From Microbacterium sp. SSM24 (GTDB lineage Bacteria > Actinomycetota > Actinomycetes > Actinomycetales > Microbacteriaceae), in the NCBI RefSeq assembly GCF_025989145.1, contig NZ_JAPDNQ010000001.1, positions 1,860,001-1,924,000 on the forward strand: a stretch of 64,000 nt of DNA, read 5' to 3'. A model generated the notes under the pieces. That model did no database searches, was not told the origin of the DNA, and saw nothing but the letters and a program-made list of their open reading frames with translations. The position numbers and the translations under genes are program-made. The stretch's first letter is position 1. Each line of letters starts with the position of its first letter. Of the stretch, positions 43,359 to 52,954 are shown in pieces.

Positions 43359-44425
43359 GCTCCTCGCGCACGCTCACCGAAGCAGTTCCCCCCGTCCCCA
43401 ACCTGCCGGAGAGCCGGAACACGCCCGGCGCCGCCCGCCTGGCCCGGCTGTGGGAGCGCAATCAGACCCTCATCCCGACGCTCGCGGCGCTCGTTCTCCT
43501 GTTCGGCATGCTCATCTACGCCGAGGTGGCGTACGGCAGGGTCTTCCACGCGGGAACGATGTCGAGCCTGCTGATCAGCTTCGCGCCGACGATCATCCTC
43601 GCCGTCGGCATGACCATCGTGATCGTCTCGGGCGGCATCGACCTCTCCGTCGGCGCGGTCGTCGCGTTCACCTCGGTCGCCGGTGTGATGCTCATGAACA
43701 TCGGCATCAACGGCTGGGTGTCGATGGCCCTCATGATCCTGTTCGGCGCGCTCTTCGGCGCGATCGCGGGGGTCATGATCCAGTACTTCAACGTGCAGCC
43801 GTTCATCGCGACGCTCGCGATGATGTTCCTGGCGCGAGGCCTCGCGTCGATGCTCTCGACCACGCCCGTCCAGGCCGCCGACGACTCGCCGATCCATCTG
43901 CTCGCGACGGACTGGAAGATCATCGACGGTCCCAAGGTCAACGACCTGACGATCACCCCCGGCCTCATCATCGCCGTGCTCGTCGTGCTGGGCGGGATGT
44001 TCTTCCTGCACCGCAGTCGCAGCGGCCGCACGGTCTACGCCATCGGCGGAAACGAGTCGTCCGCAGGGCTCATGGGCCTTCCGGTCGCACGGACGCGCGT
44101 CGGGATCTACATCATCTCGGGTGCGCTGGCGGGCCTGGCGGCGATCGTCTACACCGCGGAAGTCGGCGGCAAGGCGCAGAACGTCACCGGCATCGGCTGG
44201 GAGCTCGACGCGATCGCGGCCGTCGTCATCGGCGGAACGCTGCTCACGGGCGGCTACGGCTACATCCTCGGATCGGTGGTCGGCGTGTTCGTGCTCGCGG
44301 CCCTGCGCCTGATCATCACGAAGGACGGGACGATCAACCCCGAATACCTGACGATCATCACCGGCGCGGTCCTGCTCGTGTTCGTGCTGCTGCAGCGGGT
44401 GCTCACGCGGCGAAGGGCGAGCTGA
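43355..44425 (+). CDS. Sugar ABC transporter permease, YjfF type
   Basis: The second, 356-residue permease, with TIILAVGMTIVIVSGGIDLS and VQPFIATLAMMFLARGLASM at the positions matching its partner. ATG 43355 overlaps the previous stop and has AAGGAGG 7 nt upstream. Its stop overlaps the araD start by one base (TGATG), linking sugar import and catabolism in one operon. Confidence 0.92.
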   Translation: MSSSRTLTEAVPPVPNLPESRNTPGAARLARLWERNQTLIPTLAALVLLFGMLIYAEVAYGRVFHAGTMSSLLISFAPTIILAVGMTIVIVSGGIDLSVGAVVAFTSVAGVMLMNIGINGWVSMALMILFGALFGAIAGVMIQYFNVQPFIATLAMMFLARGLASMLSTTPVQAADDSPIHLLATDWKIIDGPKVNDLTITPGLIIAVLVVLGGMFFLHRSRSGRTVYAIGGNESSAGLMGLPVARTRVGIYIISGALAGLAAIVYTAEVGGKAQNVTGIGWELDAIAAVVIGGTLLTGGYGYILGSVVGVFVLAALRLIITKDGTINPEYLTIITGAVLLVFVLLQRVLTRRRAS

Positions 44426-45144
44426 TGGCGAGCGCCGATCTTCAGGCATCCATCGATGCCGTGCGCGCGGATGTCGCGAGGCTCCACGGCGAGCTCGTCC
44501 GCTACGGCCTGATCGTGTGGACGGGCGGGAACGTCTCGGGCCGTGTGCCCGGCGCCGACCTGTTCGTGATCAAGCCATCGGGGGTGTCGTACGACGACCT
44601 GACGGCCGAGAACATGATCCTGTGCGACCTGGACGGCACCGTCGTGCCGGGCACGCCGGGGAGCGAGCGCAGTCCGTCGAGCGACACCGCGGCGCACGCG
44701 TACGTGTACCGGAATATGCCGGAGGTCGGGGGAGTGGTGCACACCCACTCGACGTTCGCGGTGGCGTGGGCGGCGCGCGGCGAGGAGATCCCGTGCGTGA
44801 TCACGGCGATGGCGGACGAGTTCGGTGGTCCGATCCCGGTCGGGCCTTTCGCGATCATCGGCGACGACTCGATCGGCCGAGGCATCGTCGAGACCCTCAC
44901 CGGTCACCGCTCCCGGGCGGTGCTGATGCAGAACCACGGCCCGTTCACCATCGGCGTCTCGGCCAAAGACGCGGTCAAGGCCGCCGTCATGGTCGAGGAT
45001 GTCGCGCGCACCGTCCACTATGCGCGGGAGGCCGGTCCGCTGATCCCGATCCCGCAGGCGGCGATCGACAGCCTCTACGACCGGTACCAGAACGTCTACG
45101 GCCAGTCCGCCGACGAGCGTCGCGACGCCGAGGAGCAGGCATGA
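44425..45144 (+). CDS. araD: L-ribulose-5-phosphate 4-epimerase
   Basis: It converts L-ribulose 5-phosphate to D-xylulose 5-phosphate, the last step of bacterial arabinose degradation. 239 residues, class II aldolase fold. The zinc ligands are visible as HTHS (His106, His108) and NHGPF (His171); WTGGNVSGR and KPSGVSYDDL form the phosphate-binding loops. The start overlaps the permease stop, and the araB start overlaps its own stop. Fuculose aldolase is the main alternative within the fold, but araA and araB next door settle the role. Confidence 0.93.
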   Translation: MASADLQASIDAVRADVARLHGELVRYGLIVWTGGNVSGRVPGADLFVIKPSGVSYDDLTAENMILCDLDGTVVPGTPGSERSPSSDTAAHAYVYRNMPEVGGVVHTHSTFAVAWAARGEEIPCVITAMADEFGGPIPVGPFAIIGDDSIGRGIVETLTGHRSRAVLMQNHGPFTIGVSAKDAVKAAVMVEDVARTVHYAREAGPLIPIPQAAIDSLYDRYQNVYGQSADERRDAEEQA

Positions 45145-46739
45145 TGGCGGCGGCTGCCGCGCAGGCGATCCGCGACGGCCGCGCGGTCCTCGGCATCGAG
45201 CTGGGGTCGACGCGCATCAAGGCGTGCCTCGTGCTGGCCGATGACCCGTCGACGGTGCTCGCGGTCGGCTCTCACGCATGGGAGAACCGGTTCGTCGACC
45301 GGCTCTGGACCTACGCGATCGACGACGTGTGGACGGGGCTGCAGGCGGCGTACGCCGATCTCGTGGCGGACGTGCGCGGCCGCTACGGCGTCGGAATCGA
45401 GTCGCTCGCCGCGATCGGCGTCTCGGCCATGATGCACGGCTACCTCGCGTTCGGCGCGGACGGCGAGCTGCTCACCGGCTTCCGCACGTGGCGCAACACC
45501 AACACCGATCGCTCGGCTGCCGTGCTGTCGGAGCTGTTCGGTGTCAACATCCCGCTGCGCTGGTCGATCGCCCACCTGTACCAGGCCGTCCTCGACGAGG
45601 AGCCGCACGTCGGCGACGTCGCCTTCTTCACCACCCTCGCCGGATATGTGCACTGGAAGCTCACCGGGCGCAAGGTGCTCGGCGTCGGCGACGCCTCGGG
45701 AATGTTCCCGATCGACTCGTCGACGCACGACTACGACGGCGTGCTCCTCGAGAAGTTCGACCGGCTCGTGTCGGAGCGGGCGCACGGACTCGCCGTGGCG
45801 GAGCTGCTGCCGGAGGTCCTGGTCGCGGGCGAGTCCGCGGGCGAGCTGACGGCCGAGGGCGCCTCCCTCCTCGACACGAGCGGAGCACTTCGACCGGGCG
45901 TGCCGTTGTGCCCGCCCGAGGGCGATGCCGGCACGGGGATGGTCGCGACGTGCTCCGTCGCCCCCCGCACCGGCAACGTCAGCGCGGGAACCAGCATCTT
46001 CGCCATGGTCGTGCTCGAACGACCGCTGTCACGCGTGCACCACGAGCTCGACCTGGTCACGACCCCGGCCGGTGACGCGGTGGCGATGGTCCACTGCAAC
46101 AACGGCGCCAGCGAGCTGGCGGCGTGGGTCGGCCTCTTCGACCGGTTCGCCTCGGTCTCGGGCAGCGGACTCAGCTCCGACGACGTGTTCGAGACGCTGT
46201 TCCGCGAGGCGCTGGACGGGGATCCGGATGCCGGTGGCCTGCTCGCCTACAACCACCTCGCAGGCGAGCCGATCGCAGGGCTCACGGAGGGCCGTCCGCT
46301 GTTCGTGCGCACGCCCGACAGCCGCTTCACGCTCGCGAACTTCATGCGCGCGCAGCTGTACGGGGTGTTCGGCACTCTCGCGCTGGGCATGCGCGTCCTC
46401 GACGACGAGGGCGTGACCCTCGACCGGATGTTCGCCCACGGTGGCGTGTTCCGCACGGCGGGCGTCGCCCAGCGATTCCTCGCCGGCGCGCTGGACGCGC
46501 CCGTCGCGGTGGGGGAGACCGCGTCCGAGGGCGGCGCGTGGGGCATCGCCGTCCTCGCCGCCTACCTCTCCGCGGCCCCCGGATCGGACCTCGACCAGTA
46601 CCTCCGTGAGCGCGTCTTCGGCGCGGCATCCTTCCACACCGTCGATCCCGACCCCGAGGACGCGCCCGGCTTCGCGGCCTACCTCGGCCGCTACCGCGCC
46701 GGTCTCGCCGTCGAGTCCGCCGCCGTCTCCGCACTCTGA
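45141..46739 (+). CDS. araB: L-ribulokinase, FGGY family
   Basis: It phosphorylates L-ribulose with ATP. 532 residues, full length for FGGY kinases; N-terminal nucleotide-fold start GIELGSTRIKACLVL and C-terminal FAHGGVFRTAGVAQRF with GETASEGGAWG. The MHGYLAFG and WRNTNT segments are near the sugar site. It is annotated in many actinobacteria as a xylulokinase-like FGGY enzyme, so xylulokinase is the alternative; position between araD and araA supports ribulokinase. ATG 45141 overlaps the araD stop, with GAGGAG 5 nt upstream. Confidence 0.9.
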   Translation: MMAAAAAQAIRDGRAVLGIELGSTRIKACLVLADDPSTVLAVGSHAWENRFVDRLWTYAIDDVWTGLQAAYADLVADVRGRYGVGIESLAAIGVSAMMHGYLAFGADGELLTGFRTWRNTNTDRSAAVLSELFGVNIPLRWSIAHLYQAVLDEEPHVGDVAFFTTLAGYVHWKLTGRKVLGVGDASGMFPIDSSTHDYDGVLLEKFDRLVSERAHGLAVAELLPEVLVAGESAGELTAEGASLLDTSGALRPGVPLCPPEGDAGTGMVATCSVAPRTGNVSAGTSIFAMVVLERPLSRVHHELDLVTTPAGDAVAMVHCNNGASELAAWVGLFDRFASVSGSGLSSDDVFETLFREALDGDPDAGGLLAYNHLAGEPIAGLTEGRPLFVRTPDSRFTLANFMRAQLYGVFGTLALGMRVLDDEGVTLDRMFAHGGVFRTAGVAQRFLAGALDAPVAVGETASEGGAWGIAVLAAYLSAAPGSDLDQYLRERVFGAASFHTVDPDPEDAPGFAAYLGRYRAGLAVESAAVSAL

Positions 46740-46772
46740 ATCACCTCTCCTGGAAACCCCGAAGGACCCTTC

Positions 46773-48284
46773 ATGACCCGTCAGCCTCTCGCCACTTCGC
46801 TCGATCAGTTCGAGGTGTGGTTCGTCACCGGCAGCCAGAACCTCTACGGCGAGGAGACGCTGCGTCAGGTGGCCGAGCAGTCGCAGGCAGTCGCGGAAGG
46901 CCTCGCGGGTCTGCCGGTGAAGGTGGTGTGGAAGCCGGTGCTGAAGGACTCCGACTCGATCCGCCGTCTCGCGCTCGAGGTGAATGCCCGCGACGACGTC
47001 ATCGGCGTGATCGCCTGGATGCACACGTTCAGCCCGGCGAAGATGTGGATCTCGGGGCTGGACGCGCTTCAGAAGCCCCTCCTGCACCTGCACACGCAGG
47101 CCAACATCGAGCTGCCGTGGGCCGACATCGACTTCGACTTCATGAACCTGAACCAGGCCGCGCACGGCGACCGCGAGTTCGGGTACATCCAGACCCGGCT
47201 CGGGGTGGCGCGCAAGACGGTCGTCGGTCACGTGTCGAACCCGGTCGTCGTGCAGCAGATCGACGACTGGCAGCGCGCGGCCGCCGGTTGGGCGGCGGTG
47301 CGCACCCTGAAGCTCGCCCGGTTCGGCGACAACATGCGCTTCGTGGCGGTCACCGAGGGCGACAAGACCGAGGCGGAGATCCGCTTCGGCGTGCAGGTGA
47401 ACACCTGGGGCGTGAACGAACTGGTCGAGGCGGTGGATGCCGCGACGGATGCCGACATCGACGCGCTCGTGGAGGTCTACCTCGCCGAGTACGACGTCGC
47501 CGACGACCTGCTCCCCGGCGCCGAGCGGCACCAGTCGCTGCGCGACGGCGCCGCGATCGAGCTGGGCCTGCGCTCGTTCCTGGAGGAGGGCGGCTTCGGC
47601 GCGTTCACCACCTCGTTCGAGGACCTCGGCACGCTCAAGCAGCTCCCCGGTCTCGCCGTGCAGCGGCTGATGGCCGAGGGGTACGGGTTCGGCGCCGAGG
47701 GTGACTGGAAGACAGCGATCCTGGTCCGCGTGGCCAACGTGATGGGCGCCGGGCTTCCCGGCGGCGCGTCGCTCATGGAGGACTACACCTACGACCTCGT
47801 CCCCGGCAAGGAGCGCATCCTCGGCGCCCACATGCTCGAGGTCTCCCCGTCACTGACCTCGACCACGCCGCGCCTGGAGGCGCACGAGCTCGGCATCGGC
47901 GGCAAGGACGACCCGGTGCGGCTGGTCTTCACCGCCGACCCCGGCCCCGCCGTCGTCGTCGCGATGAGCGACATGCGCGACCGGTTCCGCCTCGTCGCGA
48001 ACGTCGTCGAGAACGTCGACGCCCCCGACCTGCCCAACCTCCCGGTCGGCCGCGCCGTCTGGGAACCCGCACCGGACTTCGCGACGTCGACCGCGTGCTG
48101 GCTCGCCGCCGGCGCCGCCCACCACACCGTCATGTCCACCGCCGTGGGCATCGAGGTGTTCCGCGACTTCGCCGACATCGCCAAGACCGAGCTCCTCGTC
48201 ATCGACGAGGACACCACCGTTCGCGGCTTCCAGCGCGAACTGCGCTGGAACCAGGCCTACTACCGACTCGCCCAGGGCCTCTGA
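46773..48284 (+). CDS. araA: L-arabinose isomerase
   Basis: It interconverts L-arabinose and L-ribulose, using a divalent metal such as Mn2+. 503 residues, the normal length; the start [18 protein letters not shown] is diagnostic. Expected metal ligands are in [31 protein letters not shown] and the C-terminal AAHHTV region. It follows araB by 33 nt in the same operon. The next gene, a secreted GH43 enzyme, starts 49 nt downstream without a terminator, so it is probably co-transcribed. Confidence 0.96.
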   Translation: MTRQPLATSLDQFEVWFVTGSQNLYGEETLRQVAEQSQAVAEGLAGLPVKVVWKPVLKDSDSIRRLALEVNARDDVIGVIAWMHTFSPAKMWISGLDALQKPLLHLHTQANIELPWADIDFDFMNLNQAAHGDREFGYIQTRLGVARKTVVGHVSNPVVVQQIDDWQRAAAGWAAVRTLKLARFGDNMRFVAVTEGDKTEAEIRFGVQVNTWGVNELVEAVDAATDADIDALVEVYLAEYDVADDLLPGAERHQSLRDGAAIELGLRSFLEEGGFGAFTTSFEDLGTLKQLPGLAVQRLMAEGYGFGAEGDWKTAILVRVANVMGAGLPGGASLMEDYTYDLVPGKERILGAHMLEVSPSLTSTTPRLEAHELGIGGKDDPVRLVFTADPGPAVVVAMSDMRDRFRLVANVVENVDAPDLPNLPVGRAVWEPAPDFATSTACWLAAGAAHHTVMSTAVGIEVFRDFADIAKTELLVIDEDTTVRGFQRELRWNQAYYRLAQGL

Positions 48285-48333
48285 ACGAGGCCGGACAACC
48301 CACCCGCACCGACACCCTGAGGGGCTCTCACCG

Positions 48334-51312
48334 ATGAGAACGCAACCGTACCCGTCCCCCCGACGACCGCGCCGACGCGCCACGCGCCGGGCTGTCGCGG
48401 CATCCGTCTCCGCAGCCCTCGTTCTCTCGGTCATGGGGCTCACAGCGCCCCTCGCGGCGAACGCCGCGGTCGTGCCCGCACCGAGCGCGCACTACGACAT
48501 GTCGCATGCCGGTTCGACGCTGCTCGACGTGTCGGGCAACGGGCGCAACGCGACACTCACGGGACTGACGGACGCCTCGTTCGCGACGGCCGGGACGGAC
48601 GACGTCCTGCGCTTCCGCGCCGACGGCTACGCCGCGCTCCCGCAGGGCCTGGTGACCGGTGCCGACAACAGCTTCACGGTCGAGTACACCGTGTCGACGC
48701 AGACGTCGGCGAACCACTTCGGGTGGGTCATCGGCGATGGCGTCGGTCCGTGGAACACCACCCAGCTCGGCAACCACATCTTCCTCAGCCCGCGCTCCTC
48801 GCAGGGCGGCTACGTCAACCAGGTGCTCGCGGCGATCCGCGTGAAGTCCGGCACGGACAACGGCGAGTCCCGTCTGCCCGCCGGCGGCGGCCTGAACCCG
48901 GGCTTCACGACCCTCACGATGGTCGGGTCGGGCAACACGCTCACGGTCTACCGCGACGGCGCCGTGATCTCCACGCTGACGCACACACGCGCGCTCAGCT
49001 CGATCATCCCGACCGGCGGTGTGCTCGGATATCTCGGCCGCTCGCTGTACCAGGGCGATCCGCTGCTGCGGGCGGATGTCTCGGACGTGAAGTTCTGGGA
49101 TGTCGCGCTCACCGCCGAGGAGGTCTCGACGAGCATGCCGACGGCCGCCCAGAAGACGGCCGCCACCTCCGCGCTGCTGCGCGGCGACGTGCTCGCGAAC
49201 ATGCTCGGCGCGAACGCGTCGCTCGACAGCGTCACGACCAACCTCACGCTCCCGGCGACCGTGAACGGCGTCACACTCACATGGGCGTCGTCGGCACCGT
49301 CGGTGATCTCGACCACGGGCGTCGTCTCCCGCGCGATCACCGAGAACGCCGCCGTCACCCTCACCGCCACCACGTCGCTCGGCTCGACGCTCACGTTCGA
49401 CGCGACGGTGCTCGCCCCGAGCGTCGGCGCCGACCTCGACGCGATCGTGCTCGCCGAGCGCACCACCGAGAACCTGCCCCTCGCCACGACGGGCTCCGTC
49501 AACGGCGCGGCCATCACGTGGACCTCGTCCGACCCTGGGCTCGTGACGGCGACGGATGCCGCGTACACGGCGCCCGCCGTCGGTGCGGCCGATCCGTTCC
49601 GCGGCGGCGGGCTCGTCACGCGTCCCGCCTACGGCGCGGGCGACAGCGAGGTCACGCTCACGGCCCACGCGACGCTCAACGGCCAGACGGCGCAGCGCAC
49701 GTTCGAGGTGACCGTGGCCGAGCTGGGGCGCTGGGCGCCCGACGCCGGCTACGCCGCCGCGTACTTCAAATCGGACGGCGACGAGAAGATCTACCAGGCG
49801 GCGACGTCGGGCAACGACTTCTTCACCTTCTCGCCGGTCAACGGCGGCAACGCGGTGATCACGTCGACCGCCGACACGAAGGGTCTGCGCGACCCCTACA
49901 TCCTGCGCTCGAAGGACGGCGACAAGTACTACATGGTCGCCACCGACCTGTGCATCAGCTGCGGTACCGGCTGGGGCCCTGCGCAGTCGAACGGCAGCCT
50001 GAAGATCGAGGTCTGGGAGTCGACCGACCTCGTGCAGTGGGAGCGGACGAACGGCGAGAACACCGGCATCACGATCAACCAGCCGGCTGCCGGCATGACC
50101 TGGGCGCCCGAGGCGTACTGGGACGACGACCTGCAGTCGTACGTGGTGTTCTTCGCGTCGCGTCTCTACTCGGATGCGTCGCACACGAACTCCGACAAGC
50201 TGTACGCCCGCATGTTCGCAGTGCTGACGCGCGACTTCCGCACGTTCACCTCCCCGCCCGCCACGTGGCAGGACACCGGGTACGCGCGTATCGACTCCAC
50301 GGTGACGAAGATCGGCGACTACTACTACCGCTTCACGAAGAACGAGGAGAGCGGCGCCGCCGGCACCCTCGAGGCCGGCAAGGACATCTTCCTCGAGCGA
50401 TCGAAGGTGCTCACCGCCCCGACGACCTCGTCGAGCTGGTCGGCCGACCCCGAGACGACGTGGCAGCTCACGGATACGCGGATGACGAGCCTCGAGACCG
50501 GCCAGTCCGGTGAGGGACCCGAGATCATCAAGCTGAACGAGGGGGACCCGAACAACACGGGCGACGGCTATGTGTTCCTCGTCGACAACTACAGCGCGGG
50601 CGGCTACCGTGCCTTCGTCACGAGCGGCGCGGCGATCGCGTCGAGCCAGCAGTCGAACCGCCTCTCGCAGCGTGCCGAGTGGAACGTGCGTCCCGTCGGC
50701 GGGCTGCCCGCGAGTCCGCGCCACGGCGCGTTCGTGAGCGTCACGAAGACGGTGCTCGACGCCATGCGCGGCTGGACCGAGGTCGCGGCCGTCGCGTCGA
50801 CGACCACGCTCACCGCGGAGGGCCGCGACGTCACCGCAGAGGTGGTCGCGGCCGACGGCGGAGACGTCGTGGGCTCCGTCACCTTCTCGGGAGGCTCGTG
50901 GAGCAAGACCGTCGACCTGACGGACGGCGCGGCGAGCGCCGCAGTGCCCGCGGGCGTCTCGTCCGTCACGGCGCACTACGACGGCTACACGGACGGTCTC
51001 GTGAGCGCGTCCACGTCGTCCTCGGTCGCCCTGGGTCTCGAACTCGCCGCCACCGGAGCGACCCGCTGCGTGTCGGGCAAGATCACCGAGATCGTGAGCG
51101 TCACGAACACCGACGACGTCACCGCGACGGTCACCATCGCGGGCCGCTACGGCAGCAAGACGGTGTCGATCGCCCCCGGCAAGACGACGTCGGCCAGCTT
51201 CACGACGCGCGCGATCGCGATCACCGCCGATGAGGTGGTGCTCACCGCGACGGCGTCGGACGGTCGCACGCACTCGTCGACGGTCGTCGTGGCCGCGGCA
51301 TCCTGCCAGTAG
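48334..51312 (+). CDS. Secreted LamG-Ig-GH43 glycosidase with C-terminal Cys module
   Basis: A 992-residue secreted enzyme. A long Arg-rich n-region precedes the signal core (to about residue 46, ANAA). LamG domain (about 48-265), two Ig-like repeats (VTLTWASSAPSVIST; AITWTSSDPGLV), then the GH43 propeller with likely triad Asp520 (GLRDPYI), Asp654 (RIDSTV) and Glu727 (GEGPEI), and WAPEAYW. A further Ig-like domain and the terminal module (Arg911-Cys912 to Cys991) follow. This copy ends Cys-Gln instead of Cys-Gly. It belongs to the same GH43 branch as the gene at 28291-30984. Being last in the importer/araDBA operon, it ties hydrolysis to uptake. Confidence 0.86.
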   Translation: MRTQPYPSPRRPRRRATRRAVAASVSAALVLSVMGLTAPLAANAAVVPAPSAHYDMSHAGSTLLDVSGNGRNATLTGLTDASFATAGTDDVLRFRADGYAALPQGLVTGADNSFTVEYTVSTQTSANHFGWVIGDGVGPWNTTQLGNHIFLSPRSSQGGYVNQVLAAIRVKSGTDNGESRLPAGGGLNPGFTTLTMVGSGNTLTVYRDGAVISTLTHTRALSSIIPTGGVLGYLGRSLYQGDPLLRADVSDVKFWDVALTAEEVSTSMPTAAQKTAATSALLRGDVLANMLGANASLDSVTTNLTLPATVNGVTLTWASSAPSVISTTGVVSRAITENAAVTLTATTSLGSTLTFDATVLAPSVGADLDAIVLAERTTENLPLATTGSVNGAAITWTSSDPGLVTATDAAYTAPAVGAADPFRGGGLVTRPAYGAGDSEVTLTAHATLNGQTAQRTFEVTVAELGRWAPDAGYAAAYFKSDGDEKIYQAATSGNDFFTFSPVNGGNAVITSTADTKGLRDPYILRSKDGDKYYMVATDLCISCGTGWGPAQSNGSLKIEVWESTDLVQWERTNGENTGITINQPAAGMTWAPEAYWDDDLQSYVVFFASRLYSDASHTNSDKLYARMFAVLTRDFRTFTSPPATWQDTGYARIDSTVTKIGDYYYRFTKNEESGAAGTLEAGKDIFLERSKVLTAPTTSSSWSADPETTWQLTDTRMTSLETGQSGEGPEIIKLNEGDPNNTGDGYVFLVDNYSAGGYRAFVTSGAAIASSQQSNRLSQRAEWNVRPVGGLPASPRHGAFVSVTKTVLDAMRGWTEVAAVASTTTLTAEGRDVTAEVVAADGGDVVGSVTFSGGSWSKTVDLTDGAASAAVPAGVSSVTAHYDGYTDGLVSASTSSSVALGLELAATGATRCVSGKITEIVSVTNTDDVTATVTIAGRYGSKTVSIAPGKTTSASFTTRAIAITADEVVLTATASDGRTHSSTVVVAAASCQ

Positions 51313-51325
51313 TCCTTCGACGCGC

Positions 51326-51351
51326 GGCCCCGCGACCTCGGTCGCGGGGCC
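51326..51351 (+). terminator. Hairpin terminator ending the arabinose operon
   Basis: A self-complementary 26-bp segment (arms 51326-51337 and 51340-51351) begins 13 nt after the last GH43 stop. The formal loop is 2 nt, so the top pairs probably stay open. Confidence 0.75.
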
Positions 51352-51407
51352 TGCGCCGATCGCGGGATACTGGACGCTTCCACCCAACGAATCCAGGGAA
51401 CTCCTCC

Positions 51408-52352
51408 ATGCCTCGAATCCCGATGTCCGGCACCCAGCACGCGCTGCGCGCGGGCGACTACGAGGCGGTCATCGCCAGCATCGGCGCGACAGTCCGCTCG
51501 CTGACCTATCGGGGTCGTGACCTGGTCGTGCCGTTCGACGCCGACGAGGTGCGCCCCTCCTACCGCGGTGCGACGCTCGCGCCGTGGCCGAACCGGGTCG
51601 TCGACGGCCGCTACACGTTCGGCGGCGTGGAGCATCAGCTCGCCCTCACCGAGCCCGCGCGATCGCACGCGCTGCACGGCCTCGCGGGATGGCTCGACTT
51701 CGAGGCCGTCGACAAGGGTCCCGATCACGTCACGCTCGCCGCGGTCGTGCAGCCGCAGAGTTCGTACCCGTGGCGGGTGCTCGTCGTGACGCGCTTCTCG
51801 CTCGGCCCCGACGGGCTCACGCAATCGGTGACGGCCCGGAACGAGAGTGCGGATGCCGCGCCCTGGGGCACCGGACCCCACCCGTATCTCGTCGCGGGCG
51901 AGGGCCACGTCGACGACTGGACGCTCGAGCTCCCGGCCGCGCAGGTGCTCGCGGTGACCGACGACCGGCTCATCCCGACCGACCTCGTGCCGGTCGATTC
52001 CGACGACCCCGAGCGGTTCGACTTCCGGGCGCCCCGCCGCCTCGGCGCCGTCGAGATCGACCACGCCTATGCGGGTCTCGCACGCGACGGCGACGGCATC
52101 GCGACCGTGCGCGTGACCGATCCCGCCGGCTCCGGCGTGCAGATGTCGTGGGATGCCGCGTGCCCGTGGGTCCAGGTCCACACGGCCGACAAGTCCGAGC
52201 CCGCGCTCAGCCGACTCGGCCTCGCGGTCGAGCCGATGACCTGCGCACCCGACGCCTTCAACGACGCGGACTACCCCTTCGACACGGGGCTGATCTCGCT
52301 CGAGCCCGGCGCCGAATCGACCGCATCCTGGCGGATCGCCGCGATCGACTGA
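51408..52352 (+). CDS. galM: Aldose 1-epimerase family protein
   Basis: A mutarotase-like enzyme of 314 residues that would interconvert alpha and beta anomers of aldoses. The expected motifs are present: AGDYEAVIASIGATVRSL, PWPNRVVDGRY, HALHGLAGW with the catalytic-type His, and GTGPHPYLVAGEG with the second His pair; the acidic end is RLGLAVEPMTCAPDAF. Position just after the arabinose operon, with its own start, suggests mutarotation of released arabinose. True galactose specificity is not implied. Confidence 0.88.
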   Translation: MPRIPMSGTQHALRAGDYEAVIASIGATVRSLTYRGRDLVVPFDADEVRPSYRGATLAPWPNRVVDGRYTFGGVEHQLALTEPARSHALHGLAGWLDFEAVDKGPDHVTLAAVVQPQSSYPWRVLVVTRFSLGPDGLTQSVTARNESADAAPWGTGPHPYLVAGEGHVDDWTLELPAAQVLAVTDDRLIPTDLVPVDSDDPERFDFRAPRRLGAVEIDHAYAGLARDGDGIATVRVTDPAGSGVQMSWDAACPWVQVHTADKSEPALSRLGLAVEPMTCAPDAFNDADYPFDTGLISLEPGAESTASWRIAAID

Positions 52353-52370
52353 TCACGGGTCGGGCCGCGG

Positions 52371-52943
52371 TCAGTGGTGGCCGGGTTCGATGAGCTGATG
52401 CCCGCCGTGCCCGGTCGCGTTGCGCCCGGCTTCCGTGGCGCCCAGCGCCGGCGTGACGAGCGCGGCGACGATGATCGCGGCGACGAGCAGCGCCCAGACA
52501 GGAGGGGGTGCGGCATCCGTCGCCCCGCGGGAGCGGGCGCGCAGCACGGCGGCGCATGCCAGGGCGATCGTGACGAGCAGCGCCATCGCGGCGGCGGTCG
52601 CGAGGATGCTCGTGCGGACCGGATCCGCCGCGAACGCGACGGTGACACCGGCGATGCCGGCCAAGGCGCCGACGACGCCCGTCCGCGGGACGACGATGCG
52701 TCCGCGGGCGAGCGTCGCAGCTCCCCATACGAGTGCGCCGGCGCCGAGCGCGAGCAGGACGGCGCCGGCCCCCCGGGCGGCTCCGTCCTGCGTCAGCACC
52801 CCTGCACCGAGCGCGAGCTCGATCAGGCCCGCGCCCCACGCCGCGACGGCCGCCCAGGCGACGGCAGTACCGCGGAGGCCGGCCCCAGCCGGCCCTGCGG
52901 ACGCGTCGGGGGCGGACGTCTGCGTGGTGGTCGCGGTGGTCAT
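52371..52943 (-). CDS. Membrane protein of unknown function, His-rich C-terminus
   Basis: 190 residues with about five membrane helices in an Ala/Gly-rich sequence and a His-containing tail (GHGGHQLIEPGHH). No family function is recognised. It is followed on the same transcript direction by nothing else, and lies 11 nt downstream of the DUF4383 gene; the pair is probably one operon. Similar small membrane protein pairs are common in actinobacteria. Confidence 0.7.
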   Translation of the reverse strand: MTTATTTQTSAPDASAGPAGAGLRGTAVAWAAVAAWGAGLIELALGAGVLTQDGAARGAGAVLLALGAGALVWGAATLARGRIVVPRTGVVGALAGIAGVTVAFAADPVRTSILATAAAMALLVTIALACAAVLRARSRGATDAAPPPVWALLVAAIIVAALVTPALGATEAGRNATGHGGHQLIEPGHH

Positions 52944-52954
52944 GTGCGGATCCG

